Source: Hafnia alvei
Lineage (GTDB): Bacteria > Pseudomonadota > Gammaproteobacteria > Enterobacterales > Enterobacteriaceae
Reading direction: 5' to 3'
Assembly: GCF_900095695.1 (NCBI RefSeq)
Contig: NZ_FMIQ01000062.1
Coordinates: forward strand, 93,531 to 157,530
DNA length: 64,000 nucleotides
Below, piece after piece: positions 1 to 9,863 of the stretch. Under the pieces are notes generated by a model. The model was not told the DNA's origin and ran no database searches. It was given only the letters and a program-made list of their open reading frames with translations. The translations under genes were made by a program, and so were the position numbers. Each line of letters opens with the position of its first letter. The stretch's first letter is position 1.

Positions 1-506
1 CGACGATCTTGCGGGAGAAGTATCCGGCATTAGAAATCGTTGTACCGCTGGTCAACGCCAAGCGTCGCGAACAGTTTGAACGCATTAAAGCTGAAGTTGC
101 ACCAGAATTAACCGCTCATCTTCTCGATGGACAGGCACGTAATGCGATGTACGCCAGCGATGCGGCGCTGTTAGCTTCTGGTACGGCGGCGCTGGAATGT
201 ATGCTGGCGAAATGCCCAATGGTGGTTGGCTACCGCATGAAACCGTTCACCTTCTGGTTGGCTGAGCGTCTGGTGAAAACCGATTATGTTTCATTGCCGA
301 ATCTGTTGGCGCGCCGTGAGTTGGTACAAGAGCTGCTACAGCACGATTGCCAGCCTGAAAAATTAGCCGCTGCTTTACTGCCGCTGTTAGAAGGTGGTGA
401 AGCCACTAAAGTCTTGCAAAAGACCTTCCTCGAATTGCACCAAAGTATCCGCTGCGGCGCCGATGAACAAGCGGCCGATGCGGTGCTGTCTTTAGTTAAT
501 CAATAA
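1..506 (+). CDS. lpxB: lipid-A-disaccharide synthase, C-terminal part
   Basis: The reading frame is open from the window edge (phase starting at base 3) to a TAA at 504-506, so the N-terminal part lies upstream of the window. LpxB is a GT-B glycosyltransferase that joins UDP-diacylglucosamine and lipid X to make the tetra-acylated lipid A disaccharide at the cytoplasmic face of the inner membrane. About 168 C-terminal residues are visible, including the segment [20 protein letters not shown], typical of the UDP-sugar binding half of the family. rnhB begins 23 bp later, the usual enterobacterial lpxB-rnhB-dnaE order. The identification rests on protein resemblance and context and is firm. Confidence 0.95.
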   Translation, partial: TILREKYPALEIVVPLVNAKRREQFERIKAEVAPELTAHLLDGQARNAMYASDAALLASGTAALECMLAKCPMVVGYRMKPFTFWLAERLVKTDYVSLPNLLARRELVQELLQHDCQPEKLAAALLPLLEGGEATKVLQKTFLELHQSIRCGADEQAADAVLSLVNQ

Positions 507-529
507 GTTAATCAATAGGCCGTAATTCA

Positions 530-1141
530 ATGAGCACCAATTCAGTGAGTGACATTTTTGTCTATCCTATCGCGCAGCGAATTGCAGGCGTTGATGAAGT
601 AGGACGCGGACCTTTGGTTGGCGCGGTTGTCACTGCGGCAGTGATCCTCGATCCTGCGCGTCCGATTGTGGGCTTGGCCGATTCGAAGAAATTAAGCGAA
701 AAGCGCCGTAACGCGCTGTATGAAGAAATTATTGAGAAAGCGTTGAGCTGGAGCTTAGGCCGCGCAGAGCCGCACGAAATTGATGAGTTGAACATCCTGC
801 ATGCCACTATGCTTGCGATGCAAAGAGCCGTTGCGGGATTGTCGATCGAACCTGATTTTGTGCTGATCGATGGTAATCGTTGCCCGAAATTGCCGATGGC
901 TTCTCGGGCTGTGGTGAAGGGTGATAGTCGTGTGGCTGAAATTAGTGCGGCCTCTATTTTGGCTAAAGTCACCCGCGACCGTGAAATGCAAGTTCTGGAT
1001 GCTCAGTTCCCAGACTATGGTTTTGCACAGCATAAAGGCTATCCAACGGCTTTCCATCTTGAGCGCTTAGCGCAGTTGGGAGCAACAGAACACCACCGTC
1101 GCAGCTTTGGGCCGGTTAAACGTGTTCTTGGGCTTATTTAA
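530..1141 (+). CDS. rnhB: ribonuclease HII
   Basis: RNase HII cleaves the RNA strand of RNA-DNA hybrids and nicks at single ribonucleotides in DNA, starting ribonucleotide excision repair. The protein has 203 residues. The motif [15 protein letters not shown] near residue 20 carries the first catalytic acidic pair (DE) and the GRG loop. [10 protein letters not shown] and KGDSRV follow, and the C-terminal GYPTAFH and HHRRSFGPV blocks are conserved. The ATG at 530 gives a few more N-terminal residues than in E. coli. It sits between lpxB and dnaE in a same-strand cluster with short gaps (23 and 56 bp), so co-transcription is likely. Confidence 0.97.
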   Translation: MSTNSVSDIFVYPIAQRIAGVDEVGRGPLVGAVVTAAVILDPARPIVGLADSKKLSEKRRNALYEEIIEKALSWSLGRAEPHEIDELNILHATMLAMQRAVAGLSIEPDFVLIDGNRCPKLPMASRAVVKGDSRVAEISAASILAKVTRDREMQVLDAQFPDYGFAQHKGYPTAFHLERLAQLGATEHHRRSFGPVKRVLGLI

Positions 1142-1197
1142 TTAGCCCCCATGTATTTACCTCTTTAGTAACAGGTTTTTAGACGAGTAATTGACAT

Positions 1198-4100
1198 ATG
1201 GCAGAACCACGTTTCATACATTTGCGCGTTCACAGTGACTATTCCATGATCGATGGGCTGGCGAAAGTCGGCCCATTGGTTAAGAAAGTGGCTGCGCTGG
1301 GTATGCCTGCCTTTGCGATTACTGACCATACTAATATGTGCGGGCTAGTGAAGTTTTATGGCGCGGCGCACGGGGCTGGAATTAAGCCAATTATCGGCGC
1401 CGATGTATTGGTTAAGAGCGAAATGCTGGGCGATGAGCTTTCCCATTTGACCATATTGGCGGCAAATAACACCGGCTATCAAAACCTAACCCTGCTTATT
1501 TCACATGCCTATCAACGCGGGTATGGTGCCGATGGCCCGGTTATCGACCGTGATTGGCTGATTGAATACCGTGAAGGGCTGATATTGCTGTCAGGCGCAC
1601 GCCAAGGTGACGTGGGCAAAATGCTGCTGCGTGGCAACCAGCAGCTAGCGCATGAGTGCGTTGATTTTTATCAGCAATATTTCCCCGATAGCTACTATCT
1701 GGAGCTTATCCGCACGGGCCGCCCTGATGAAGAAAGCTATCTGCATTTTGCCGTGGCCTTGGCTGAAGAGCGCGATCTTCCGGTGGTGGCTACCAACGAT
1801 GTACGTTTTTTAGAAACCGGTGATTTCGATGCTCATGAAATTCGCGTCGCTATCCATGACGGTTTCACCTTAGACGATCCAAAACGGCCTAAAAACTACA
1901 GCGCTCAGCAGTACATGCGCAGCGAAGAAGAGATGTGTGAGCTGTTTGCCGACATCCCCGAAGCGCTTGAAAACAGCGTAGAGATTGCTAAGCGTTGTAA
2001 CGTGACGATCCGGTTAGGTGAGTATTTCCTGCCACAGTTTCCGACTGGCGAGATGTCGACAGAAGACTTCTTGGTGGCAAAATCCAAGCAGGGCTTGGAA
2101 GAACGTCTCGAGTTTTTATTCCCCGATCCTGAAGAGCGCGCCAAACGCCGTCCTGAATATGACGAGCGTTTAGAGGTTGAACTTAAAGTTATCAACCAGA
2201 TGGGATTCCCCGGCTACTTCCTGATCGTGATGGAGTTTATTCAGTGGTCGAAAGATAATGGCGTACCAGTAGGGCCCGGTCGTGGTTCTGGTGCGGGGTC
2301 GTTAGTAGCCTATGCGCTGAAAATCACCGATCTGGATCCGCTGGAGTTCGATCTGCTGTTCGAACGATTCTTGAACCCAGAACGTGTTTCCATGCCTGAC
2401 TTTGACGTCGACTTTTGCATGGAAAAACGTGACCGGGTTATCGATCACGTGGCTGAAATGTACGGACGTGACGCGGTATCGCAGATTATTACCTTCGGTA
2501 CCATGGCGGCGAAAGCGGTTATCCGCGACGTTGGCCGCGTGTTAGGGCATCCGTATGGTTTTGTCGATCGTATATCAAAACTAGTACCGCCAGAGCCGGG
2601 CATGACGCTGGCGAAAGCTTTTGAGGCCGAACCGCAGCTGCCAGAAATTTATGAGGCTGACGAAGAGGTTCGTGCGCTGATCGACATGGCGCGTAAGCTT
2701 GAAGGCGTCACGCGTAACGCCGGTAAGCACGCCGGTGGGGTGGTGATTTCACCGACCAAAATTACTGACTTTGCGCCGCTATACTGCGACTCTGAAGGTA
2801 ATCACCCTGTCACACAGTTTGATAAAAGCGACGTAGAGTACGCTGGTCTGGTTAAGTTTGACTTCTTGGGCCTGCGAACGCTGACGATTATCGACTGGGC
2901 GCTTGAGATGATTAATGCCCGCCGTGCTAAAACGGGCGAAGAGCCAATCGATATTGCGGCCATTCCGCTCGACGATAAAAAAAGCTTCGATATGCTGCAA
3001 CGCTCGGAAACCACAGCGGTATTCCAGCTTGAATCGCGCGGCATGAAAGATTTAATCAAACGTCTGAAGCCTGACTGCTTCGAAGATATGATCGCATTGG
3101 TGGCGCTTTTCCGCCCCGGTCCTTTGCAGTCAGGGATGGTTGATAACTTTATCGACCGTAAGCACGGGCGCGAAGAGGTGTCTTACCCTGACGTTCAGTG
3201 GCAGCATGAGTCGCTGAAACCGGTGCTCGAGCCGACCTACGGCATTATCCTGTATCAAGAACAGGTTATGCAGATTGCACAGGTGCTCGCCGGTTATACG
3301 CTAGGCGGCGCAGATATGCTTCGTCGTGCAATGGGCAAAAAGAATCCCGTTGAAATGGCTAAGCAGCGTGGTGGGTTCGAAGACGGAGCTAAAGCGCGCG
3401 GCGTTGATGGTGAACTGGCGGTTAAAATCTTCGATCTAGTGGAGAAATTTGCCGGCTACGGGTTTAACAAATCTCACTCCGCTGCCTATGCGCTGGTTTC
3501 ATATCAAACGCTTTGGTTAAAGGCTCATTATCCGGCCGAGTTTATGGCTGCGGTTATGACTGCCGATATGGATAACACCGAAAAAGTCGTTGGCTTAGTA
3601 GACGAATGCTGGCGCATGGGGCTAAAAGTGCTGCCGCCGGATATCAACAGCGGGCAGTATCATTTCCATGTGAATGACGATGGCGAGATAGTCTACGGCA
3701 TTGGTGCGATTAAAGGTGTGGGTGAAGGGCCGATTGAGGCTATCATCGACGCACGTAACGAAGGCGGACATTTCAAAGAGTTATTTGATCTGTGTGCTAG
3801 AACAGACACTAAAAAGCTAAACCGACGTATGCTGGAGAAGCTCATCATGTCTGGTGCGTTTGACCGTTTAGGTCCGCATCGTGCCGCACTGATGAATTCG
3901 CTAAATGACGCATTGAAAGCCGCTGACCAACACGCCAAAGCAGAGGCGATTGGTCAGGTGGATATGTTTGGCGTGCTGGCCGAAGCACCTGAACAAGTTG
4001 AGAAATCCTATAGCAGCGTTGCGCCGTGGCCTGCTCAGGTGGTATTGGATGGCGAACGTGAAACGCTGGGTTTATACCTAACAGGACACCCCATCACCCA

Positions 4101-4680
4101 ATACCTGAAGGAGATAGAGCGCTACGCCGGTGGCATGCGCCTAAAAGATATGCATCCGACGGATCGGGGCAAAATGACCACTGCGGTTGGACTCGTAGTA
4201 GCAGCGCGAGTTATGACCACCAAGCGGGGTAACCGCATCGGGGTTTGTACACTGGATGACCGTTCCGGCCGTCTCGAAGTGATGCTATTTACCGATGCGC
4301 TCGATAAATATCAACATTTGCTGGAAAAAGACCGTATCCTGATAGCCAGCGGACAGGTCAGCTTTGATGACTTTAGCGGTGGGCTTAAAATGATCGCCCG
4401 CGAGCTAATGGACATCAGTGAAGCACGCGAAAAATATGCGCGTGGGCTTGCTATCTCGCTGACTGACAGGCAAATTGATGACCAGCTTTTAAACCGTCTC
4501 CGTGACTCGTTGGAACCACATCGGTCGGGGACGATTCCAGTGCATTTATACTATCAACGTGATAATGCACGCGCTAAGTTAAGATTTGGCGCGGCCTGGC
4601 GGGTAACGCCGACAGATCGCCTGCTAGTTGACCTTCGTACTCTAGTGGGTAATGAACAGGTTGAACTGGAATTTGACTAA
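1198..4680 (+). CDS. dnaE: DNA polymerase III subunit alpha
   Basis: This is the catalytic subunit of the replicative DNA polymerase III holoenzyme, 1160 residues, the same length as the E. coli protein. An N-terminal PHP domain ([10 protein letters not shown] near residue 10) is followed by the C-family polymerase palm. MPDFDVDFC near residue 400 holds the two catalytic aspartates and GLVKFDFLG near residue 550 the third. The fingers, a helix-hairpin-helix region (NKSHSAAYA) and a C-terminal OB-fold and tau-binding part complete the protein. The ATG at 1198 matches the family N-terminus [10 protein letters not shown]. accA starts only 12 bp after the stop, which suggests read-through from dnaE into fatty acid synthesis. 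Confidence 0.98.
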   Translation: MAEPRFIHLRVHSDYSMIDGLAKVGPLVKKVAALGMPAFAITDHTNMCGLVKFYGAAHGAGIKPIIGADVLVKSEMLGDELSHLTILAANNTGYQNLTLLISHAYQRGYGADGPVIDRDWLIEYREGLILLSGARQGDVGKMLLRGNQQLAHECVDFYQQYFPDSYYLELIRTGRPDEESYLHFAVALAEERDLPVVATNDVRFLETGDFDAHEIRVAIHDGFTLDDPKRPKNYSAQQYMRSEEEMCELFADIPEALENSVEIAKRCNVTIRLGEYFLPQFPTGEMSTEDFLVAKSKQGLEERLEFLFPDPEERAKRRPEYDERLEVELKVINQMGFPGYFLIVMEFIQWSKDNGVPVGPGRGSGAGSLVAYALKITDLDPLEFDLLFERFLNPERVSMPDFDVDFCMEKRDRVIDHVAEMYGRDAVSQIITFGTMAAKAVIRDVGRVLGHPYGFVDRISKLVPPEPGMTLAKAFEAEPQLPEIYEADEEVRALIDMARKLEGVTRNAGKHAGGVVISPTKITDFAPLYCDSEGNHPVTQFDKSDVEYAGLVKFDFLGLRTLTIIDWALEMINARRAKTGEEPIDIAAIPLDDKKSFDMLQRSETTAVFQLESRGMKDLIKRLKPDCFEDMIALVALFRPGPLQSGMVDNFIDRKHGREEVSYPDVQWQHESLKPVLEPTYGIILYQEQVMQIAQVLAGYTLGGADMLRRAMGKKNPVEMAKQRGGFEDGAKARGVDGELAVKIFDLVEKFAGYGFNKSHSAAYALVSYQTLWLKAHYPAEFMAAVMTADMDNTEKVVGLVDECWRMGLKVLPPDINSGQYHFHVNDDGEIVYGIGAIKGVGEGPIEAIIDARNEGGHFKELFDLCARTDTKKLNRRMLEKLIMSGAFDRLGPHRAALMNSLNDALKAADQHAKAEAIGQVDMFGVLAEAPEQVEKSYSSVAPWPAQVVLDGERETLGLYLTGHPITQYLKEIERYAGGMRLKDMHPTDRGKMTTAVGLVVAARVMTTKRGNRIGVCTLDDRSGRLEVMLFTDALDKYQHLLEKDRILIASGQVSFDDFSGGLKMIARELMDISEAREKYARGLAISLTDRQIDDQLLNRLRDSLEPHRSGTIPVHLYYQRDNARAKLRFGAAWRVTPTDRLLVDLRTLVGNEQVELEFD

Positions 4681-4692
4681 TATAGGAATACT

Positions 4693-5652
4693 ATGAGTCT
4701 GAATTTTCTGGATTTTGAACAGCCGATTGCAGAACTTGAAGCGAAAATTGACTCGCTAACTTCAGTCAGCCGTCAAGACGAAAAATTAGATATTAATATC
4801 GACGAAGAAGTACAGCGCCTGCGTGATAAGAGCGTTGAACTGACGCGTAAGATATTTTCTGATCTGGGTGCATGGCAGGTTGCGCAGTTAGCGCGCCATC
4901 CGCGTCGTCCTTATACGCTGGATTATATCGAGCATATCTTTACTGACTTCGATGAGTTGGCAGGCGATCGCGCCTATGCTGATGATAAGGCGATTGTCGG
5001 TGGTATGGCTCGTTTGAATGGTCGCGCGGTGATGATTATTGGTCATCAGAAAGGACGTGAAACCAAAGAGAAAATCCGCCGCAACTTTGGTATGCCTGCG
5101 CCGGAAGGATACCGTAAGGCTTTGCGTCTGATGGAAATGGCCGAGCGCTTTAAACTGCCAATCATTACCTTCATCGATACCCCAGGAGCATATCCTGGCG
5201 TGGGTGCTGAAGAGCGTGGTCAGTCCGAAGCTATCGCTCGTAACCTGCGTGAAATGTCAGGTTTGACCGTGCCAGTTATCTGCACCGTGATTGGTGAAGG
5301 TGGTTCTGGTGGCGCGTTGGCTATCGGCGTTGGCGATAAAGTTAACATGCTGCAGTACAGCACCTACTCCGTTATCTCTCCGGAAGGTTGCGCCTCAATT
5401 CTGTGGAAGAGCGCCGATAAAGCGCCATTAGCCGCAGATGCGATGGGGATTACTGCTCCGCGTCTGAAAGAACTAAAGCTGATTGACTCCGTTATCCCTG
5501 AACCTTTGGGCGGTGCACATCGCGATGTTCCTGCGATTGCTGCATCCCTGAAAGCACAGCTGTTAGCTGATTTAGGCGATCTTGATGTGTTAGAAACAGA
5601 AGAACTGTTGAATCGTCGCTACCAGCGTCTGATGAACTACGGTTACTGCTGA
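4693..5652 (+). CDS. accA: acetyl-CoA carboxylase carboxyltransferase subunit alpha
   Basis: AccA and AccD form the carboxyltransferase that moves CO2 from biotin to acetyl-CoA, making malonyl-CoA for fatty acid synthesis. The 319 residues equal the usual length. The crotonase-like core shows [20 protein letters not shown] and the glycine-rich [15 protein letters not shown] loop that forms the oxyanion pocket. The start is the ATG at 4693 ([11 protein letters not shown]), preceded by AGGA. The gene follows dnaE after 12 bp and ends just before a strong hairpin terminator, so it is probably the last gene of this transcript. Confidence 0.98.
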   Translation: MSLNFLDFEQPIAELEAKIDSLTSVSRQDEKLDINIDEEVQRLRDKSVELTRKIFSDLGAWQVAQLARHPRRPYTLDYIEHIFTDFDELAGDRAYADDKAIVGGMARLNGRAVMIIGHQKGRETKEKIRRNFGMPAPEGYRKALRLMEMAERFKLPIITFIDTPGAYPGVGAEERGQSEAIARNLREMSGLTVPVICTVIGEGGSGGALAIGVGDKVNMLQYSTYSVISPEGCASILWKSADKAPLAADAMGITAPRLKELKLIDSVIPEPLGGAHRDVPAIAASLKAQLLADLGDLDVLETEELLNRRYQRLMNYGYC

Positions 5653-5679
5653 TCTTCATCACGAGTGATGTTCATTCTA

Positions 5680-5710
5680 AAGCCCGGTTATGCCGGGCTT
5701 TGTTGTTTTT
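5680..5710 (+). terminator. rho-independent terminator after accA
   Basis: The inverted repeat AAGCCCGG / CCGGGCTT with a 5-base loop is followed by a T-rich tract. It lies 28 bp after the accA stop codon. Confidence 0.85.
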
Positions 5711-5832
5711 ATCGTTCGTTCAGTTTCTTTTGTTTGGCTTACACTTTATGAAGCGCTTTTTGTCAGCGTAAAATTGCTTTCTACATGGTTAAGGGGTAAT
5801 TTTCCCGAGAATCGTTTGCATTTGGAGGCTAT

Positions 5833-6249
5833 GTGAAACTCAATAAAATCCACCACATCGCAATTATTGCGTCGGATTATCAACGCAGTAAGTCTTTCTA
5901 CTGTGATGTTTTAGGTTTTACGTTACTGAGCGAAGTTTATCGTGCAGAGCGTGATTCTTGGAAAGGGGATTTAGCGCTTAACGGGGACTATACGATTGAG
6001 CTGTTTTCATTTCCCAAGCCTCCCGCTCGAGTATCTCGGCCTGAAGCCTGCGGTTTGCGCCACTTGGCATTTAGCGTCGATAATATTGATCGTGCGGTAA
6101 AACACTTGGAAAAGCACGCGGTGCATTGTGAAGAGGTACGCATTGATCCCTATACGGAACGTCGATTTACATTTTTCTCTGATCCTGATGGGCTGCCGCT
6201 TGAGCTCTATCAAGTGAGTGATGACTTGAAAAATAGTACCAATTGCTGA
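5833..6249 (+). CDS. gloA2: VOC (glyoxalase/bleomycin-resistance fold) family protein, YaeR/GloA2-like
   Basis: This is a 138-residue vicinal-oxygen-chelate protein matching E. coli YaeR (GloA2). It has paired beta-alpha-beta-beta-beta modules starting HHIAIIASDYQRSKSFYCDVLGF and RHLAFSVDNIDRAVKHL. Conserved metal-ligand positions are visible (H near residue 7, E in YTIELFSF, H in GLRHLAF, E in GLPLELYQ). The family includes glyoxalase I enzymes; the natural substrate of this branch is not established. A GTG start at 5833 lies after GGAGG with a short spacer. In E. coli the order is accA-ldcC-yaeR-tilS. Here it is accA-yaeR-cadCBA-dtpC-tilS. Confidence 0.85.
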   Translation: MKLNKIHHIAIIASDYQRSKSFYCDVLGFTLLSEVYRAERDSWKGDLALNGDYTIELFSFPKPPARVSRPEACGLRHLAFSVDNIDRAVKHLEKHAVHCEEVRIDPYTERRFTFFSDPDGLPLELYQVSDDLKNSTNC

Positions 6250-6356
6250 AAATATAATACCAAAAGTGCATAGGATGCTGCGGTTTACTGTGTAACAAGT
6301 CCCGCTGTGCTACTATTGCGCGCTTCTTTCCATTTCCCTCTGAGCCTTAGCACACC

Positions 6357-7964
6357 ATGCAAGAGCAAACTTTCCGCGTTGGCGAATGGTTGGTTTTAGC
6401 CGCTGATAATAAGATCACCCGTGATGGTCGTTTATTAGTGTTAGAGCCTCGCCTCATCGATATGCTGAGCTACTTTGCTCATCATCCCGATACGGTACTA
6501 AGCAGGGATGAACTAATTGATAACGTATGGAAACGTAATATTGTCACCAATCATGTGGTGACTCAGTGTATCTCTGAGCTGAGGAAATATTTAAAAGACG
6601 GGCGACCTGACGCGCCTGAGTACATCGTGACGGTGCCTAAACGTGGTTATAAGCTGGTTGAACCGGTTATCTGGTGCGAAGAGGGCGGGGCTGATTTTAT
6701 CTTACCGACTCAAACGCCGGTTAAAGTGGTCATTGAGCATGAGCCGGAAGATGGCAGCGCGATATCGAATACTGCACCTACATCAGATGTTCATCCTGAG
6801 CAATCATCGCTTAGCCATGTCCAAACGGCCAGTCCAGACGCTGTACCAACAGATGCGGGTGATAAAAAACGTTCATCTAAGCTGTGGCGTTCACGTTTTT
6901 GGGTCTGGGTAGCATTTCTATCCTCGCTGGTGCTGTGTATTTCGCTTGTTGGTTTAGCTGTTTTTAACCAGCGAGTGCCTGTGGCACCTGCGCCGATGCT
7001 GCTGAATCCGCGTGATATTGATATCCGTATTCAGGGTGGGAACAGTTGCACCAACTGGACGAATCAGCTTTCGTACGTAGTCGGCTTGAGTGAAATGCTA
7101 GCGCAAGGCTTGAATACCCATTCAACGTTTTTAGTGCACGATCAAACCAACTATAACTACGGTGGGCCGAGTAGTTCAGGCAAATCTATGTTCATTGAGT
7201 TTGTGAATCAGAGGCACTACCGCGCGCAGCAATGTTTCTTGTCTGTGCGTCTGATTGATAACGCTGATAGCTCAGTGATGCTGGAGAAACGCTACTTTAT
7301 TACGACGGATAATTTGCTGACGGTGCAGAAGGACTTCATCGATAGCATGTTCCAAACGCTAAAAGTGGTTCAACCTTCTAGCATGGTACAAAGAATTGAG
7401 ACGCTGGTGCCGCAGCACAGTCAGGTACTGCAGCTCTATTATCAGGCACATCAGCTTTTGATTCAGGGGGACAGCGATTCATTAAATCAGGCCAGTACCT
7501 TACTTGCCCAGATTACAAAACAATCGCCGGACTTTATCTATGCGCGTGCAGAAAAAGCGCTGGTAGATATATTGCTGAATTCATACCAGCCGTTTAATGC
7601 ATCAGATCTCGCCGCTCTTCGTAAAGAAATTACTGACGTTGAGGCGATCCCTTTATTGCAGAATAGCGCGATTGTTCAGCAGATATATGCGGTCGATTAT
7701 TTAAGTCAGGGTAAAGTTGATGAAGCCTTTAATATGATTAATAAAGGCATAGATTTAGAGATGTCTTGGTTAAATTATGTCTTACTTGGTAAAGTCTACG
7801 AGTTGAAAGGGGAAAATAACCTTGCTGCGGATGCTTATATTACCGCCTTCAATTTACGCCCAGGAAATAATACCTTGGATTGGATAAAAAATGGCGTCTT
7901 CCAAACCAATGTTATCCGCGTTGCCCCTTACTTAGCGAATTACGACTTCTCCGATAACAATTAA
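6357..7964 (+). CDS. cadC: pH/lysine/cadaverine-sensing membrane transcription activator CadC
   Basis: CadC is a one-component ToxR-like regulator that activates cadBA at low external pH when lysine is present and cadaverine is low. The protein has 535 residues. An OmpR/PhoB-type winged-helix DNA-binding domain covers about residues 1-105 (VTQCISELRKYLKDG, VPKRGYKL). A low-complexity linker follows to about residue 175, then one membrane segment near residues 181-203 and a periplasmic sensor. Two cysteines, C231 and C293, have nearly the spacing of the E. coli C208/C272 pair whose disulfide controls pH sensing. The linker makes it slightly longer than the 512-residue E. coli protein. It lies directly before its target operon, on the same strand. 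Confidence 0.94.
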   Translation: MQEQTFRVGEWLVLAADNKITRDGRLLVLEPRLIDMLSYFAHHPDTVLSRDELIDNVWKRNIVTNHVVTQCISELRKYLKDGRPDAPEYIVTVPKRGYKLVEPVIWCEEGGADFILPTQTPVKVVIEHEPEDGSAISNTAPTSDVHPEQSSLSHVQTASPDAVPTDAGDKKRSSKLWRSRFWVWVAFLSSLVLCISLVGLAVFNQRVPVAPAPMLLNPRDIDIRIQGGNSCTNWTNQLSYVVGLSEMLAQGLNTHSTFLVHDQTNYNYGGPSSSGKSMFIEFVNQRHYRAQQCFLSVRLIDNADSSVMLEKRYFITTDNLLTVQKDFIDSMFQTLKVVQPSSMVQRIETLVPQHSQVLQLYYQAHQLLIQGDSDSLNQASTLLAQITKQSPDFIYARAEKALVDILLNSYQPFNASDLAALRKEITDVEAIPLLQNSAIVQQIYAVDYLSQGKVDEAFNMINKGIDLEMSWLNYVLLGKVYELKGENNLAADAYITAFNLRPGNNTLDWIKNGVFQTNVIRVAPYLANYDFSDNN

Positions 7965-7984
7965 TTTGTATGATATTTAATCTG

Positions 7985-8017
7985 GCCTGTTCCCTTATAA
8001 AGGAGCAGGCTTTTTTT
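7985..8017 (+). terminator. rho-independent terminator after cadC
   Basis: A 9-bp stem GCCTGTTCC / GGAGCAGGC with an 8-base loop is followed directly by seven Ts. It separates cadC transcription from cadBA. Confidence 0.88.
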
Positions 8018-8390
8018 ACCCCCAAAGAATTATAAACCTTCCTCGAATTCCTTACTGACAATGAAAAATATATGCATTAAATGTGTTGTTTTTTTGTGTC
8101 TTATTATGTGTTAATTTTGTTTCGCAATGCAGTTTTTTATCTTGAAAAGACATGGGTAATTTTTATGTCAACATGCTGTTTTTAATGGTTTAATTTTGCG
8201 TTTCTTGATGTTTTTTTATCATGTGAATAAAAATATCAAGATGTCATTTCTTGGGACACGCTGATAATTTAACTTTACCTTTAGGACTTTTATTTTGCCG
8301 GTCAGTAACATGCATCCCATCAAGTCGAACACCTAACTGCGGTAATGAGTGAATACGACTTTTCTGAAAATTAATCAGGAGCAACTGACC
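8018..8390 (+). promoter_or_regulatory. AT-rich cadBA control region
   Basis: This 370-bp gene-free stretch between the cadC terminator and cadB is strikingly AT-rich with many T and A tracts. In E. coli the corresponding Pcad region carries two CadC sites and is silenced by H-NS. The AT-richness here fits that, but I could not define individual CadC boxes or a convincing -10/-35 pair by eye. An AGGAGC ribosome binding site lies 8 bp before the cadB ATG. Confidence 0.5.
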
Positions 8391-9713
8391 ATGTCATCAA
8401 GCAAGAAAATCGGGCTAATTGCCTGCACCGGCGTAGTAGCTGGTAATATGATGGGGAGCGGTATTGCACTATTACCTGCGAACCTGGCGAGTCTCGGTTC
8501 CATCGCAATATTTGGTTGGATCATTTCATTAATCGGTGCAATGTCTCTAGCGTATGTATATGCACGTTTGGCTACTAAGAATCCTCAGGAAGGTGGCCCT
8601 ATTGCTTATGCTGGTGAAATTGGTCCGGCATTCGGTTTCCAAACCGGTGTTCTTTATTACCATGCAAACTGGATTGGTAATTTAGCAATCGGTATTACCG
8701 CAGTTTCTTATCTATCTACTTTCTTCCCAGTATTGAATAGTCCAATTGCAGCTGGCGCAGCATGCATCGCCATTGTATGGATCTTCACCTTTGTGAATAT
8801 GCTGGGTGGTACTTGGGTAAGCCGTTTAACCACTATCGGTCTGGTTCTGGTGTTAATTCCAGTTATCGGTACCGCTATCGCTGGTTGGGCTTGGTTTGAC
8901 CCTGCTACTTATCACGCTAACTGGAACACTTCTGGCGGTACTGATAGCCACGCGGTTATCAAAAGTATCCTGCTGTGCCTGTGGGCGTTCGTTGGTGTTG
9001 AATCTGCAGCGGTAAGTACTGGTATGGTGAAAAACCCATCTCGTACCGTTCCACTGGCAACCATGTTAGGTACTGCTCTGGCAGGTATCGTTTATATCGC
9101 AGCAACTCAGGTTATCGCGGGTATTTACCCAGCAAGCCAAATGGCTGCTTCTGGTGCACCGTTCGCACTGAGCGCTTCAACGATGGTTGGCGGTTGGGCT
9201 GCTCCAGTGGTCTCTGCTTTCACCGCATTTGCATGTTTAACCTCTTTAGGTTCTTGGATGATGCTGGTGGGTCAAGCCGGTGTGCGTGCTGCTAAAGACG
9301 GTAACTTCCCTAAAGTGTACGGCGAGCTGGACAAAAACGGCATTCCTAAGAAAGGCCTGCTGTTAGCCGCAGTGAAAATGACCGTACTGATGATTCTGAT
9401 CACTGTAATGAGCGCCAGCGGCGGTAAAGCGTCTGACCTGTTCGGTGAACTGACTGGTATCGCGGTTCTGCTGACTATGCTGCCTTACTTCTACTCATGT
9501 ATCGACCTGATTCGTTTCGAAGGCGTTAACGTGAAAAACCTGCTGAGCCTGGTTGCATCGGTTCTGGGTTGTTGCTTCTGCTTTATCGCTCTGATGGGTG
9601 CGGGTTCATTCGAACTGTCCGGTACCTTCATCGTGAGCCTGGTTATCCTGATGTTCTATGCACGTAAAATGAACTCACGCAAACCACAAGCTAGCGCAGA
9701 CAGCAACGCATAA
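8391..9713 (+). CDS. cadB: lysine:cadaverine antiporter CadB
   Basis: CadB is an inner-membrane APC-superfamily transporter that exchanges external lysine for internal cadaverine, completing the proton-consuming decarboxylation cycle. It has 440 residues with about twelve hydrophobic segments. The N-terminal GVVAGNMMGSGIALLPANL is the substrate-binding unwound helix 1, and the sequence is close to E. coli CadB throughout. The ATG at 8391 is chosen over an upstream TTG at 8349 because AGGAGC precedes it and the family begins MSSxKKIG. Its codon use is richer in highly used codons than that of the flanking genes, consistent with strong expression on induction. cadA follows after 150 bp. Confidence 0.96.
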   Translation: MSSSKKIGLIACTGVVAGNMMGSGIALLPANLASLGSIAIFGWIISLIGAMSLAYVYARLATKNPQEGGPIAYAGEIGPAFGFQTGVLYYHANWIGNLAIGITAVSYLSTFFPVLNSPIAAGAACIAIVWIFTFVNMLGGTWVSRLTTIGLVLVLIPVIGTAIAGWAWFDPATYHANWNTSGGTDSHAVIKSILLCLWAFVGVESAAVSTGMVKNPSRTVPLATMLGTALAGIVYIAATQVIAGIYPASQMAASGAPFALSASTMVGGWAAPVVSAFTAFACLTSLGSWMMLVGQAGVRAAKDGNFPKVYGELDKNGIPKKGLLLAAVKMTVLMILITVMSASGGKASDLFGELTGIAVLLTMLPYFYSCIDLIRFEGVNVKNLLSLVASVLGCCFCFIALMGAGSFELSGTFIVSLVILMFYARKMNSRKPQASADSNA

Positions 9714-9813
9714 GTGACTTGGCTAACCGCCACGTACACAACGAATTGAGTAATCCTCTCGATTACACACAGCAAGACCATTAATTTATCCAGCCTCTCT
9801 CTGTTTGAAGTAC

Positions 9814-9831
9814 TTCTACTGAAAAGTAGAG
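9814..9831 (+). promoter_or_regulatory. stem-loop in the cadB-cadA intergenic region
   Basis: A 7-bp stem TTCTACT / AGTAGAG-type with a GAAA loop lies about 30 bp before cadA. It could act as a partial terminator or an RNA-stability element that sets the cadB:cadA ratio. No T-tract follows, so it is not a full terminator. Confidence 0.4.
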
Positions 9832-9863
9832 AGGGGCCAGCTTTTTGCCTGGAGAATTAGAGT

